A stretch of 64,000 nt of DNA, from the NCBI GenBank assembly GCA_002343505.1, contig DDQZ01000024.1, forward strand, positions 62,404 through 126,403, written 5' to 3'. The notes under the pieces were generated by a model. It made no database searches and was not told where the DNA came from. It saw nothing but the letters and a program-made list of their open reading frames with translations. This DNA is from Verrucomicrobiaceae bacterium UBA2429 (GTDB taxonomy: Bacteria > Verrucomicrobiota > Verrucomicrobiia > Verrucomicrobiales > Verrucomicrobiaceae). Shown piece by piece: positions 1-8,214 of this stretch. The position numbers were made by a program, and so were the translations under genes. Position 1 is the stretch's first letter, and each line of letters begins with the position of its first letter.

Positions 1-184
1 CGAACTCGTGCAGCAGCACGCAAAAAAACATGGCGCTGATGAAAAGCACCGCGTCCAGCGCTCCCGGCAGCCCCTCCCCGCGCCCCATGCCGTGAAGGGC
101 CACAAAGGCAAGCAGGATGAAAAAGGTGATGTGAATGCGCACCTCGGTTCCGGCGACGGTGGCGATTTTGAAGGACCATCTCAT
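1..184 (-). CDS. Site-2 protease family (M50) metalloprotease, N-terminal part, cut by window start
   Basis: Reading the minus strand from ATG at 184 gives about 61 residues that run off the window. The N-terminus (MRWSFKIATVAG) is followed by a strongly hydrophobic segment, and the visible part ends in LLHEF, the beginning of the HExxH zinc motif of M50 intramembrane proteases. This short N-terminal beta segment followed by a first membrane helix with HEF is typical of SpoIVFB/Rip-like site-2 proteases. Upstream alternatives ATG at 196-190 are out of frame. The remaining helices and the second zinc ligand motif lie outside the window, so subgroup and substrate cannot be told. Confidence 0.75.
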   Translation of the reverse strand, partial: MRWSFKIATVAGTEVRIHITFFILLAFVALHGMGRGEGLPGALDAVLFISAMFFCVLLHEF

Positions 185-222
185 GAGTCCGCATCCATAG
201 CGGCGCGCGCGCCAAAAGCAAA

Positions 223-250
223 GGGCGCATGGAGCTGCCTCCATGCGCCC
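223..250 (-). terminator. Perfect 12-bp hairpin, likely rho-independent terminator
   Basis: Positions 223-234 and 239-250 are perfect inverted repeats (GGGCGCATGGAG with its complement) around a 4-nt loop. On the minus strand the stem is followed by TTTGCTTTTGG. It lies about 55 bases past the stop of the outer-membrane gene at 306, the expected position for that gene's terminator. Confidence 0.7.
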
Positions 251-305
251 GGTCACCACTCGACCAAACAGGCGTCACACCTGACGCCCACGGCCTTTCA
301 GGCCG

Positions 306-1232
306 TTAAAACCGGATGCAGATGTCCAAGGTGAAGCGGTCGTCGAACAGGCCCTCGGGCTTGATGACGGCCTTCTCATAGGCAAAGCCGAGGTCCACAT
401 TGTCAAGAATGCGGGAACGGAACCCGGCGCCGAGCGCGCCCTGCGTGCGGTTGCGCGTGTTCGACGAGCCGAAGTTGATCACATCGTAACCCTCAGTGTT
501 GAGCGGGATGTTGCCGCCCTCATCAAGGACCGTGAAGGCGTTGAAGGTGATGAACGGAATGAACCAGCGGCAGGTGTGATAGTCCACCATCGCGGAGTAA
601 TGCAGCATGGTGCTCTGTTCGCTGCCGTTGTTGGGCAGGCGCACGCCGAGGTTGCCGCTCAGATGCAGGTCGCCGTAGCCTTTCTGGGTGGAGACAAAGA
701 GATTCCACTCGCCGCCTCCGCGGCCCTGGAAGACATCGCGCTCTCCCGTGGGAATGTGGAAGGTGAAACCAGGGGTGAGGATGAACTCGTTTTCGATGTC
801 ATCAATGAGCGCGTATTTGAAGCCAAGAGCGATGTCCATCCAGCCTTCGGGATTGGCGATGGCGTCGTTGTTGATGTCAAAGTAGCCGTCCTGTGTGGCG
901 ATGAAGGCCAAGCGGTCGGTCAGCGCGTAGCGAATTTGCAGCGCGTAGAGCTGGGCGTCCCCGCCGCCAAGAAAGTCGTCGTGAATGTTGTGGTAGGCGA
1001 AAATGGGGCGTATCTCCGAGCGGATGACGGCGTCTTCAAAGAAGATGGGGTTCGTCACCGGGGAGATCGTGCGCGCCTTCCAATCCACCGCCTCGACGGG
1101 CACGACGGGGTTTTTAGAGGCGGGCGCGGGAGCGCCGGCCTGGAGGTGGAGGGTGGTGAGAGACACGGCCGCGCATGCACCAAGGCTGATGCCGCGCAAC
1201 CACCGGCTGCGGGAGTGAGGATGGTTGTCCAT
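306..1232 (-). CDS. Exported outer-membrane beta-barrel protein, unknown transport function
   Basis: The 308-residue product starts at ATG 1232 (MDNHPHSRSRW), followed by a signal peptide with an Ala/Leu-rich core ending near LQAGA. A longer frame to 1367 would overlap the upstream regulator and lacks a signal-like start. The body alternates aromatic/hydrophobic and polar residues (GFKYALID, HLSGNLGVRLP, LGAGFRSRI) and ends in Phe (DICIRF), the usual C-terminal signature of an outer-membrane barrel. It resembles the MetA/phenol-degradation 'transporter' class in general form, but I cannot assign a substrate. It lies directly downstream of the NsrR-like regulator and may belong to its regulon or be co-transcribed. 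A perfect palindrome TTGCATGCAA sits at 1302-1311, just upstream. Confidence 0.75.
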   Translation of the reverse strand: MDNHPHSRSRWLRGISLGACAAVSLTTLHLQAGAPAPASKNPVVPVEAVDWKARTISPVTNPIFFEDAVIRSEIRPIFAYHNIHDDFLGGGDAQLYALQIRYALTDRLAFIATQDGYFDINNDAIANPEGWMDIALGFKYALIDDIENEFILTPGFTFHIPTGERDVFQGRGGGEWNLFVSTQKGYGDLHLSGNLGVRLPNNGSEQSTMLHYSAMVDYHTCRWFIPFITFNAFTVLDEGGNIPLNTEGYDVINFGSSNTRNRTQGALGAGFRSRILDNVDLGFAYEKAVIKPEGLFDDRFTLDICIRF

Positions 1233-1314
1233 GAGCGGACAAAAGCACCCGGACAGCCTCCTCGCCACGCACCTGTTGTCATTCACCGGGCGCGGGTTTA
1301 GTTGCATGCAAAAG

Positions 1315-1719
1315 CTACATTTCCAGACGGGCCAGGTCCCGCACAGTATGCGCGTCAAGAACCTCAAAAAAAGCGCGGCGGGCCTGGTAAAGCACGGGCT
1401 TCAAGGCGCAGGATTTGATGATTGGGCAGGTGTTTGTGGCCGGGGTGAAGCACTCGACGATGTCACCGCTTTCAGTGAACCGGACGATCTCCCCCAGCCT
1501 TGTGTCCGGAGTGTGCGGCGCCAGCATCAGGCCGCCGCCAGCGCCCCGGGTGGAGACCAGCCAACCCGCGCGGGTGAGCGCCTTGGCCACCTTGGTCAGG
1601 TGGTTGAGCGACACACCGTAGAATTCGGCCATCTCGCGCGTCGTCACCTTCCGCTCCGGTCTGCTCATGAGGTAGATGAGCACGCGCAGCGCGTAGTCGG
1701 TGTGGTAGGTCAGTTGCAC
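1315..1719 (-). CDS. Rrf2-family transcriptional regulator, NsrR-like iron-sulfur sensor
   Basis: The 134-residue protein begins MQLTYHTDYALRVLIYL, the standard Rrf2 winged-helix start, with the recognition helix region GVSLNHLTKVAKAL and the wing TRGAGGGLML. Residues about 90-106 carry three cysteines (ECF...TC...SC, spacing C-x7-C-x5-C), the iron-sulfur ligation pattern of NsrR/IscR-type members. The following ALKP/VLY segment also fits NsrR. NsrR proteins sense nitric oxide through a [4Fe-4S] cluster and repress NO-detoxification genes. Here the divergent neighbour encodes an exported globin fusion, a plausible NO-related target, which strengthens the assignment. An iron-sulfur or redox-sensing role other than NO is possible. 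Confidence 0.8.
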   Translation of the reverse strand: MQLTYHTDYALRVLIYLMSRPERKVTTREMAEFYGVSLNHLTKVAKALTRAGWLVSTRGAGGGLMLAPHTPDTRLGEIVRFTESGDIVECFTPATNTCPIIKSCALKPVLYQARRAFFEVLDAHTVRDLARLEM

Positions 1720-1778
1720 GGCGGCGGGAGATGAGGGGTTGTTTTTTTAATCGCACTGAAAGACGCGCTTGCAAAACA

Positions 1779-1793
1779 GGTATTTTATTTACC
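1779..1793. promoter_or_regulatory. Candidate operator: imperfect dyad in the regulator/globin intergenic region
   Basis: GGTA at 1779-1782 and TACC at 1790-1793 form an inverted repeat across an AT-rich centre between two divergent genes, about 38 bases upstream of the YHS-globin start and 60 upstream of the regulator start. The position suits autoregulation by the Rrf2 protein. It does not match the enterobacterial NsrR consensus, so this is only a positional candidate. Confidence 0.3.
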
Positions 1794-1830
1794 CATTAAG
1801 GGTTCAACCTCAATTCACACTCCACCCGCC

Positions 1831-2400
1831 ATGAAAAAAATCATCGTCCTTCTCGCCCTCGCTCTTTGTCTTCCGCTCACCGCTGCCGAACCCGGAAAAG
1901 CCGCCAACACCGTCTGTCCCATCAGCGGCAAGCCCGTGGACCCGTCCATCACCTGGGAATACGAAGGCGTGACCTATGCCTTCGCCGTCGAGGCATGCCG
2001 GAAAAAATTCATCGAAGCGCGCGAAAGCAGCCTCTATCACAAGCTCGGCGGCAAGGCCGCGATAGACGCCGCCGTGGACGCCTTTTATGTGAAAGTGCTC
2101 GCCGACAAGCGGGTGAACCACTTCTTCGAGGACGTGAGCATGGTGAAGCAGCACCGCAAGCAGAAGGAATTTCTCTCCGCAGCCTTTGGAGGCCCGGCAC
2201 CCTGGACCGGCAAGGACATGCGCGCAGCGCACAAAGACCTTCCCGGTCTCAACGACGAGCACTTCAACGCCATCGCCGGCCATCTGAAATCCACCCTGGA
2301 AGACCTGAAAGTGGACAAGGCCCTCATAGACCAAGTGCTGGCCATCGCCGAAAGCACCCGTGCTGACGTGCTCAACCGCCCGAAGGCGGCAAAGCCGTGA
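1831..2400 (+). CDS. Exported YHS domain - truncated hemoglobin fusion
   Basis: The 189-residue protein starts with a clear signal peptide (MKKIIVLLALALCLPLTAAE). Residues about 28-65 form a YHS-type metal-binding domain (CPISGKPVDP, then YEGVTYAF and EACRKKF). Residues about 70-180 match a group I truncated hemoglobin: YHKLGGKAAIDAAVDAFY, NHFFEDVSM, FGGPAPWTG and MRAAHKDL, whose His is the expected proximal heme ligand. Truncated globins bind O2 and NO, and many act in NO detoxification, but they are usually cytoplasmic single-domain proteins. Here the signal peptide puts the globin in the periplasm or on the surface, joined to a YHS module. Its gene is divergent from the NsrR-like regulator, which suggests a role in envelope NO handling. 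The start is set by the signal peptide; no clear ribosome site precedes it. Confidence 0.8.
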   Translation: MKKIIVLLALALCLPLTAAEPGKAANTVCPISGKPVDPSITWEYEGVTYAFAVEACRKKFIEARESSLYHKLGGKAAIDAAVDAFYVKVLADKRVNHFFEDVSMVKQHRKQKEFLSAAFGGPAPWTGKDMRAAHKDLPGLNDEHFNAIAGHLKSTLEDLKVDKALIDQVLAIAESTRADVLNRPKAAKP

Positions 2401-2458
2401 AAATGACGGCCATCGTCGCATGACCGCAGTCCATCCGGGCTGCGGACTCACCCGCCAC

Positions 2459-2974
2459 TCACATCAACTCCTGCCAGACGGCGGGGTGCATGAAGCCGTT
2501 TAAAGCGCTCTGCAAACCACCATCCGTACCGGCCACGGTGGTCATGACCATGCCCGGTTCGTACCGCAGCGAGGGATACAGATGATCTTCCCCGGCGATG
2601 TGCAGCTTGGGAATCAAGGCTCCGCCGAGATGCTCGACTCTCCAGCTCATCAGCAGCGGCTCCTCGGTGCTGAAACGCTCCAGTTTGTCCGGGTTTTCCA
2701 CCCAGCCGACAATGCCGTTGTCGTTAAGGGCGTCCCAAATTTCCCCGGTCGTCAAATCCACCCGCACCGCGAACCCGTGCTCGCCATCGGGCGAGTTCTC
2801 CGAGTGGCATAGGAGTCCAAAAATCAGTTGCCGCGCTTGAATTTCATCGGGTACGAAATCGAGTTGAAAACCGAACTCCATGGGGCCGCCCGGCACGTTG
2901 AGTTCACCAAAACTGACCAGGGCAAAGCCAGAAAAATGGGTGCCAGCATTCGGGAGAGGGGATGCATTTTTCAT
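2459..2974 (-). CDS. Hypothetical cytoplasmic protein, 171 residues
   Basis: I do not recognise the family. The protein starts MKNASPLPNAGTHFSG, has no signal peptide or membrane segment, and is rich in beta-like stretches (GFAVRVDLTTGEIWD, LMSWRVEHLGG, PKLHIAGEDHLYPSLRYEPG), suggesting a compact beta-sandwich. The gene has codon use like its neighbours, so it is probably real. It is convergent with the globin gene and divergent from the hydrolase at 3190. The intervening 215 bases are unusually AT-rich (3000-3060), include a TATGAT at 3029-3034 that could be a -10 element, and probably hold both promoters. Confidence 0.55.
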   Translation of the reverse strand: MKNASPLPNAGTHFSGFALVSFGELNVPGGPMEFGFQLDFVPDEIQARQLIFGLLCHSENSPDGEHGFAVRVDLTTGEIWDALNDNGIVGWVENPDKLERFSTEEPLLMSWRVEHLGGALIPKLHIAGEDHLYPSLRYEPGMVMTTVAGTDGGLQSALNGFMHPAVWQELM

Positions 2975-3189
2975 ATTTTCAAAAATATTCGCCGCATTTT
3001 CGCCACTTTGTTTAGAAAATCAAATAATTATGATAAATTATATTCAATCCATACTCTGTATTTACAAAAACAAGACTTCCCTGCCGCCTCACTGCCGAAA
3101 TGCAAATGCTCCCCTCTCCGAGGCGGCGGATGAGTGGGAAAGAACTCCGCACTCATCGGGGTATGCTGACAAGTCATCCCTTCCAACCC

Positions 3190-5232
3190 ATGATTCTGCC
3201 CCGTATATTCACAGCCGCCTTCTGCCTCGTGCTCGCCACCGCCAGCCTGGCTCAGAAGCCGAAATCCGACCCTGCGCCCCTGCTGCCGCTGAACCGCTTC
3301 CCGCGCATGGTGCAGGAGTGGATGGTCGGCCAGGTGCGCGCCGCCGAGGAGCGCGGCAATGCCCGCCGCGCGGCACTCAAGACCCGGGGGGACGCCGAGG
3401 CTTACGTCCAGTCCGTGCGGGAGCGCATCCGCGAGTGCTTCGGCCCGGAGCCGGAGCGCACGCCGCTCAATGCGCGCGTCACCCGCGTGGTGGAGCGCGA
3501 CGCCTACAACATAGAAATGGTCGTCTTCGAGAGCCGCCCCGGCTTTCTCGTCACCGGGAACCTCTATGTGCCCAAAGGCCGCCCAGGCAAAATGCCGGGC
3601 GTCATCGGCGTGTGCGGACACTCCACCAACGGCAAGGCGGCGGAGGCTTACCAGGCGTTCTCACAGGGCCTGGCGCGCATGGGTTACGTCTGCCTCATCA
3701 TAGACCCGCCCGGCCAGGGCGAGCGCTTTCAATACCTCAACGGCTTCAAGTCCCGCTTCAATCCCGGCACCGGTGAGCACATCCAGGCCGGCAACCAGCA
3801 GACCCTCGTGGGCGAGTTCCTCGGCTCCTGGTTCGCCTGGGACGGCATCCGCGCGCTCGACTACCTGCTCACCCGGCCTGAGGTGGACCCCGCCCATGTC
3901 GGCGTCACTGGCAACTCCGGCGGTGGCACCCAGACCACCTGGCTCTGCGGTGTGGAGCCGCGCTGGACGATGGCCGCGCCCGCCTGCTTCGTGACCACCT
4001 TCCGCCGCAATGCCGAGAACGAGCTGCCCGCCGACACCGAGCAGTGCCCGCCGCGCGTGCTGGCGCTCGAACTCGACCACAGCGACTTCCTCGCCGCCCA
4101 GGCGCCAAAGCCGACCCTCATCCTGGCGCAGGAGAAAGATTACTTCGACGCGCGCGGCGCCACCGAGGCCCACCAGCGCCTCAAAACCCTCTACACCCTG
4201 CTCGGCCAGCCCGACAACACACGCCTGCACATCGGCGGCGACTACCACGGCTACTCCCAGGTCAACCGCGAGGGCATGTACCGCTTTTTCAATCTCGCCA
4301 CCGGCGTCTCCGACGCGCAGGCCGAACCCGGACTCATCTACGAAAAGGATGAAACCCTCTGGTGCTTCCCCGAAGGCCAGGCGGGCAAAGCCTCGCGCAC
4401 CCTTTTCTCCTTCACCGAGGAAAAAGCCGCCCGGCTCGCTCAGGAGCGCGGCCCCGTGGAGGGCGCGGCCCTTCAGGACGCCATCCGCTCCGTGCTGAAT
4501 ATCCCCGAAGCACCTGGCGGCGCGCCCGATTACCGCATCCTGCGCGCCACGGGGGCGCGCCAGTATCCCGCCAAAGGCTACTGCGCCTACGCCGTGGAGA
4601 CCGAGCCGGGCATCCACGCGCTCGTCACCCGCCTGCATGATGACACCCTCACCTCCCGCCCGCCCCTCGGCCAGAAGCGCGCCGTGCTTTACCTCTCCCA
4701 CCGCTCCGCCGATGAGGAACTGCGCGGCGAACCTCTCATCCAGCAGCTCCTCACGGAGGAAAAAGGCGCCGCCTTCTATGCCTGCGACCTGCGCGGCATC
4801 GGCGACAGCCAGCCCGACATCTGCGGCATCAATCAAATGCTCCGCCCTTACGGCAGCGACTACTTCATCAGCGCCCACTCCCTCATGCTCGACCGCCCCT
4901 ACCTCGGCCAGCGGGTCTTTGACGCCCTGCGCGTCATCGAATGGCTCGCCGACCAGGGTCATGAGGAAATCCACCTCGCCGGCCGCGGCTGGGGCGCGCT
5001 GGCCGCCGTCTTTGCCGCCGTCCTGGAACCGCGCGCCCGGCAGGTGACGCTCAAAAACGGCCTCTCCTCCTACCTCGAAGTGGCACGCACCGAGGACTAC
5101 AAATGGCCCTACTCCATGCTCCCGCCGAACATCCTGGCGCATTTCGACCTGCCCGACTGCCACGCCGCCCTGCGCGACCGCAGCCTCCGCCTGCTCGAAC
5201 CCTGGGGCGCGGCGGACGGCATGAATCCGTGA
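3190..5232 (+). CDS. Exported two-lobe alpha/beta hydrolase, acetyl-xylan-esterase-like
   Basis: Translation from ATG 3190 gives 680 residues with a signal peptide (MILPRIFTAAFCLVLATASLA); the upstream in-frame extension has no signal and is rejected. The first lobe carries GVCGHSTNGK, IIDPPGQGER and the nucleophile elbow VTGNSGGGTQ (Ser near residue 243), with candidate Asp/His further on (DYHGYSQV). These fit esterase families acting on acylated polysaccharides or other carboxyl esters. A second hydrolase-like lobe follows (about 420-680: RAVLYLSHR, YACDLRGIGDSQ, RPYLGQRVFD), but its elbow reads LAGRGWGA with no Ser, so it is probably catalytically dead. The gene is monocistronic, facing mnmA tail to tail. 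The precise substrate is unknown. Confidence 0.75.
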   Translation: MILPRIFTAAFCLVLATASLAQKPKSDPAPLLPLNRFPRMVQEWMVGQVRAAEERGNARRAALKTRGDAEAYVQSVRERIRECFGPEPERTPLNARVTRVVERDAYNIEMVVFESRPGFLVTGNLYVPKGRPGKMPGVIGVCGHSTNGKAAEAYQAFSQGLARMGYVCLIIDPPGQGERFQYLNGFKSRFNPGTGEHIQAGNQQTLVGEFLGSWFAWDGIRALDYLLTRPEVDPAHVGVTGNSGGGTQTTWLCGVEPRWTMAAPACFVTTFRRNAENELPADTEQCPPRVLALELDHSDFLAAQAPKPTLILAQEKDYFDARGATEAHQRLKTLYTLLGQPDNTRLHIGGDYHGYSQVNREGMYRFFNLATGVSDAQAEPGLIYEKDETLWCFPEGQAGKASRTLFSFTEEKAARLAQERGPVEGAALQDAIRSVLNIPEAPGGAPDYRILRATGARQYPAKGYCAYAVETEPGIHALVTRLHDDTLTSRPPLGQKRAVLYLSHRSADEELRGEPLIQQLLTEEKGAAFYACDLRGIGDSQPDICGINQMLRPYGSDYFISAHSLMLDRPYLGQRVFDALRVIEWLADQGHEEIHLAGRGWGALAAVFAAVLEPRARQVTLKNGLSSYLEVARTEDYKWPYSMLPPNILAHFDLPDCHAALRDRSLRLLEPWGAADGMNP

Positions 5233-5249
5233 GCCGCGAGGCCGGCGCG

Positions 5250-6326
5250 TCACTCACCGTGTTCCACGCTCTCAAACACCGCGCCGCCCAGCAAACGCTC
5301 CCCGTCATAAAGCGCGCAGATTTGTCCCGGAGTCAGCGCGCGCTGCGGCTGGTGGAAGACGATCTCCGCGCGCCCGCCGCCGAGCGGGGTGAAATCCGCC
5401 GCGCCCGCCGGGCACCGGTAACGCGGCTGCGCCTGGAGAACGCGCGGAGTCTCCAATGGCTCGGTGATGTGGCTCAGACCCGACACCCGGCAGCGGCGCG
5501 CCCAGAGCAGCGGCGTGTCCTCGTTTTCAATCGCGATGACCAGCTCATTCGCCGCAGGCCGCTTGGCCACCACCACATACGCCTGTTTGTGAACCGGGCT
5601 GGCCACGCCGATGCCCTTGCGCTGGCCGAGAGTGTATAAATGCAGCCCCTTGTGCCCGCCGAGCACCCGCCCCTGCAAATCCACGATCGGTCCGGGCTGG
5701 TCGGGCACAAAGGCGCGCAGAAAGTCCTCCATCCGCACCTCCCCGATGAAACAGATGCCCTGGCTGTCCTTTTTTTCCGCCGTCTGAAGGCCCATCTCAC
5801 GCGCCCGCGCGCGCAGTTCCGGCTTCAAAAGATGACCGATGGGGAATCGGGCGATGCGCGCCTGCTCCGGGCGCATCATGGCCAGAAAATACGACTGGTC
5901 CTTGTTCGGGTCCGCTCCGCGCAGGATGCCAGGACCATCGGGCGTTTTGCGCGCGTAATGACCGGTGGCTATGGCATCGAAGCCCCGCTCCCGCGCCCAG
6001 TCCCAGAGCACCCCAAACTTCATCTCACGGTTGCACATCACATCCGGGTTCGGGGTGACGCCCTCCTGGTAGCCCTCCAGCAGGTACCTCACCACGCGCT
6101 GCCGGTACTCCCTCATCAGGTTCACCACCTGGAACTCAATGCCGATCCTCTCCGCGACCGCGCGCGCGTCCTCGATGTCCTGCTGCCACGGGCAATGACC
6201 GGCGACGTTCTCCTCGTTGATCCAGTTCTTCATGTAGGCGCCCGTGACATCATGCCCCTCGCGCGCGAGCAGCGCCGCCGCGACGCTGCTGTCCACTCCT
6301 CCCGACATGGCTGCGAGTATTTTCAT
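5250..6326 (-). CDS. mnmA: tRNA-specific 2-thiouridylase MnmA
   Basis: The 358-residue protein is full length for the family. It has the PP-loop [13 protein letters not shown] (residues 8-20), the first catalytic Cys in [12 protein letters not shown] (Cys98), [16 protein letters not shown], and the second catalytic Cys in [10 protein letters not shown] (Cys192), followed by [10 protein letters not shown] and the C-terminal beta-barrel. MnmA uses ATP to adenylate U34 of glutamate, lysine and glutamine tRNAs and transfers sulfur via the persulfide on the second Cys, giving s2U34. The gene stands alone between the hydrolase (convergent, 17-base gap) and the cupin (divergent). Confidence 0.97.
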   Translation of the reverse strand: MKILAAMSGGVDSSVAAALLAREGHDVTGAYMKNWINEENVAGHCPWQQDIEDARAVAERIGIEFQVVNLMREYRQRVVRYLLEGYQEGVTPNPDVMCNREMKFGVLWDWARERGFDAIATGHYARKTPDGPGILRGADPNKDQSYFLAMMRPEQARIARFPIGHLLKPELRARAREMGLQTAEKKDSQGICFIGEVRMEDFLRAFVPDQPGPIVDLQGRVLGGHKGLHLYTLGQRKGIGVASPVHKQAYVVVAKRPAANELVIAIENEDTPLLWARRCRVSGLSHITEPLETPRVLQAQPRYRCPAGAADFTPLGGGRAEIVFHQPQRALTPGQICALYDGERLLGGAVFESVEHGE

Positions 6327-6447
6327 GCCTCAACTACGCGGAATGCGCGCGAATGCAAAAGATCGAGTGTGGAACGAATAGCCGCAGGTGGGCGCAGGCT
6401 GGCAACAGGCGTTTGCCAAATTCAAATCAGCCCGCCAAAATGCCGCC

Positions 6448-6897
6448 ATGCCCGACACATCCGCCCGCTTTGTCCAGATCGAGAACGCTGTCCGCGAGAC
6501 CAACCCCTGGACACATAACGAATGGCTTTGCCGCCCGGACCTGGTGGAGGCGGAGAAGCTGCTCCTCGTGCGCGCGAACATGGACCCCGGCCATTGCCAC
6601 CCCTTTCATTTCCATCCCCACCGTGAGGAGATCATCTATGTGGTCTATGGCCGCGCGGAGCAGTGGGTTGGCTCTGAAAAACGCATCCTGCGCGCCGGCG
6701 AGATGGCTCACATCCCTCCAGGTGTCGTCCACGCCACCTACAACCCGCATGACGAGCCGCTCGTCTTCCTCGCCATCCTCTCGCCCGCGAAGCTGCCGGA
6801 CGACCTCGCCGCCGTGCCAGATCCCCAGGATGTCTCGGACCAGGCACCGTGGGCGGACATCCGTGAGGGACTGCCGGTGTGCCGCACCCTGGGGTGA
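6448..6897 (+). CDS. Cupin-fold small protein
   Basis: From ATG 6448 (MPDTSARFVQIENAV) the product is 149 residues. The double-stranded beta-helix motif is visible: GHCHPFHFHPHREEIIYVVYGRAEQWVG supplies the first cupin motif with several His and a Glu as metal ligands, and AGEMAHIPPGVVHATYN supplies the second, with a His. Cupins of this size are usually metal-binding sugar or acid isomerases, dioxygenase-like enzymes or storage-type folds; the substrate cannot be inferred. The upstream frame to 6388 adds a low-complexity stretch and was not used. It is followed after 80 bases by the Dabb gene on the same strand. Confidence 0.75.
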   Translation: MPDTSARFVQIENAVRETNPWTHNEWLCRPDLVEAEKLLLVRANMDPGHCHPFHFHPHREEIIYVVYGRAEQWVGSEKRILRAGEMAHIPPGVVHATYNPHDEPLVFLAILSPAKLPDDLAAVPDPQDVSDQAPWADIREGLPVCRTLG

Positions 6898-6977
6898 GTG
6901 TTGAAAAATCGAAATCCGATCTTCGATCTCCACTTTCCCATTGTCCGCACCCCGCATCGCGTCTTCCATCCAGCGCC

Positions 6978-7337
6978 ATGAAACTCCTCGTCCTCCTCAC
7001 CCTCCTCATGACCGCCACCGCCGCCCTCGCCAACACCCCCTACCGCCATGTGGTGTTTTTTAAATTCAAGGACAGCGCCACCCCGGAGCAAGTGGCCGGC
7101 ATCGAGCGCGACTTCGCCGAACTGGCGAAGAAGATCGAAACGGTGGAGGCCTTCGAATGGGGCACCAATGTCAGCCCCGAGGGCCTCAACGATGGCTTCA
7201 CGCATTGCTTTCTGGTCACCTTCGCAAACAAGGCGGGACTCGAAGTGTATCTCCCGCACCCCGCGCACGAGGAGTTCGTCGGCAAGCTCAAGCCCCTGCT
7301 CGACAAGGTCTGCGTGGTGGACTATGTGGCCAGGTGA
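6978..7337 (+). CDS. Exported Dabb (stress-responsive A/B barrel) domain protein
   Basis: The 119-residue product has a signal peptide (MKLLVLLTLLMTATAALA) from ATG 6978, then one Dabb domain: YRHVVFFKFKDSATPEQV, AFEWGTNVSPEGLNDGFTHCFLVTF and YLPHPAHEEFVGKLKPLLDKVCVVDY. The spaced motifs (HVVFFKFK near the start, GxN/S before the second helix, HPxHxxF near the end) are those of PF07876. These small dimeric barrels are often of unknown function and cytoplasmic; exported versions are frequent in PVC genomes. The longer reading to 6879 lacks a signal and overlaps the cupin stop. Confidence 0.85.
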   Translation: MKLLVLLTLLMTATAALANTPYRHVVFFKFKDSATPEQVAGIERDFAELAKKIETVEAFEWGTNVSPEGLNDGFTHCFLVTFANKAGLEVYLPHPAHEEFVGKLKPLLDKVCVVDYVAR

Positions 7338-7453
7338 GATGCCGGGGCAGCCGTCCCGGTTGCACTCATCCGTTTGATACCGCGCGCTCCAGCATCCTGG
7401 CGGAAAACAGGCGGGGTGGCCCTTTGTGCTCGTGACAAGCCGGCACGTCTGAC

Positions 7454-8206
7454 CTACACGCCGCCGAAGCGCCTCTGCCGCCTCCCGTATTCGCGCACAG
7501 CCTCGAAAAAATCCTCCTTGTCAAAGTCAGGCCACAGCTTGGGCGTGATGTAAAACTCCGCGTAGCTCACCTGCCAGAGCAGGAAATTCGAGAGCCTCAG
7601 CTCCCCGCTGGTGCGGATGAGCAGATCGGGGTCCGGATAGTAGCGGGTGTACAGGTGCTTGCTGAACACATCCGTGTCCACCATCCCCTTGTCGAGATGG
7701 CCGCGCTCGATGCTCTCGATGAGGCTTTTCACGCCGTCGAGTATCTCCTCCCGCCCGCCGTAGCTCAGCGCCAGGATCAAGGTCAGACCGCTGTTCTGTG
7801 ACGTGGACTCGATCGAGCGGTGCAGTTGCTCCTGGCATGTCTTCGGCAGGTCATGCAGCCGCCCGATGGCCTGCAGCCGGATGTTTTGCTCCCTCATCTC
7901 GGGCGTCTTTTTGCGCAGAAACTGCTCCAGCAGCCGCATCAGCGCGTCCACCTCCCGCTTCGGCCGCTTCCAGTTCTCCGAGGAAAAGGCGTAAAGCGTC
8001 AGGTATTCCACCCCGATGTCCCCGCACGCCTCCGTCACCCGCCGCACCGTCTCCGCACCCTGCCGGTGCCCCTCCGTGCGCGGCAGTCCGCGCTCCTTCG
8101 CCCAGCGGCCATTGCCATCCATGATGATGGCCACATGGCGCGGGACGATCTTGATGTCTTTGGCGGGGGCGGTCGCGGCCATTGGATTCAGCTTCAAGGG
8201 AGACAT
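7454..8206 (-). CDS. uppS: Isoprenyl transferase (undecaprenyl diphosphate synthase)
   Basis: The 250-residue protein carries the cis-prenyltransferase signatures: HVAIIMDGNGRWAKERGL (catalytic Asp near residue 30), TLYAFSSENWKRP, and the C-terminal block DLLIRTSGELRLSNFLLWQ with YAEFYITPKLWPDF. It condenses isopentenyl diphosphate onto farnesyl diphosphate to make the C55 lipid carrier of peptidoglycan synthesis. ATG 8206 is preferred over GTG 8218 because GAGG lies six bases before it. It follows the Ldh2-type gene closely on the same strand (8 bases between stop and start), so the two are probably co-transcribed. Length is normal. Confidence 0.95.
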   Translation of the reverse strand: MSPLKLNPMAATAPAKDIKIVPRHVAIIMDGNGRWAKERGLPRTEGHRQGAETVRRVTEACGDIGVEYLTLYAFSSENWKRPKREVDALMRLLEQFLRKKTPEMREQNIRLQAIGRLHDLPKTCQEQLHRSIESTSQNSGLTLILALSYGGREEILDGVKSLIESIERGHLDKGMVDTDVFSKHLYTRYYPDPDLLIRTSGELRLSNFLLWQVSYAEFYITPKLWPDFDKEDFFEAVREYGRRQRRFGGV

Positions 8207-8214
8207 TCCATGCC

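Noticed and set aside
576..1301. Long plus-strand frame of 241 codons
   Set aside because: It is the antisense of the outer-membrane barrel gene; low-complexity Val/Ala/Gly composition and no signal or family.
1302..1311. TTGCATGCAA as a definite NsrR box
   Set aside because: A perfect palindrome, but only 10 bp and inside the gap after the regulator's stop; no match to a known NsrR consensus strong enough to call.
3661..5253. Minus-strand frame of 530 codons opposite the hydrolase
   Set aside because: Composition typical of a G+C-rich shadow frame; the plus strand carries clear hydrolase motifs.
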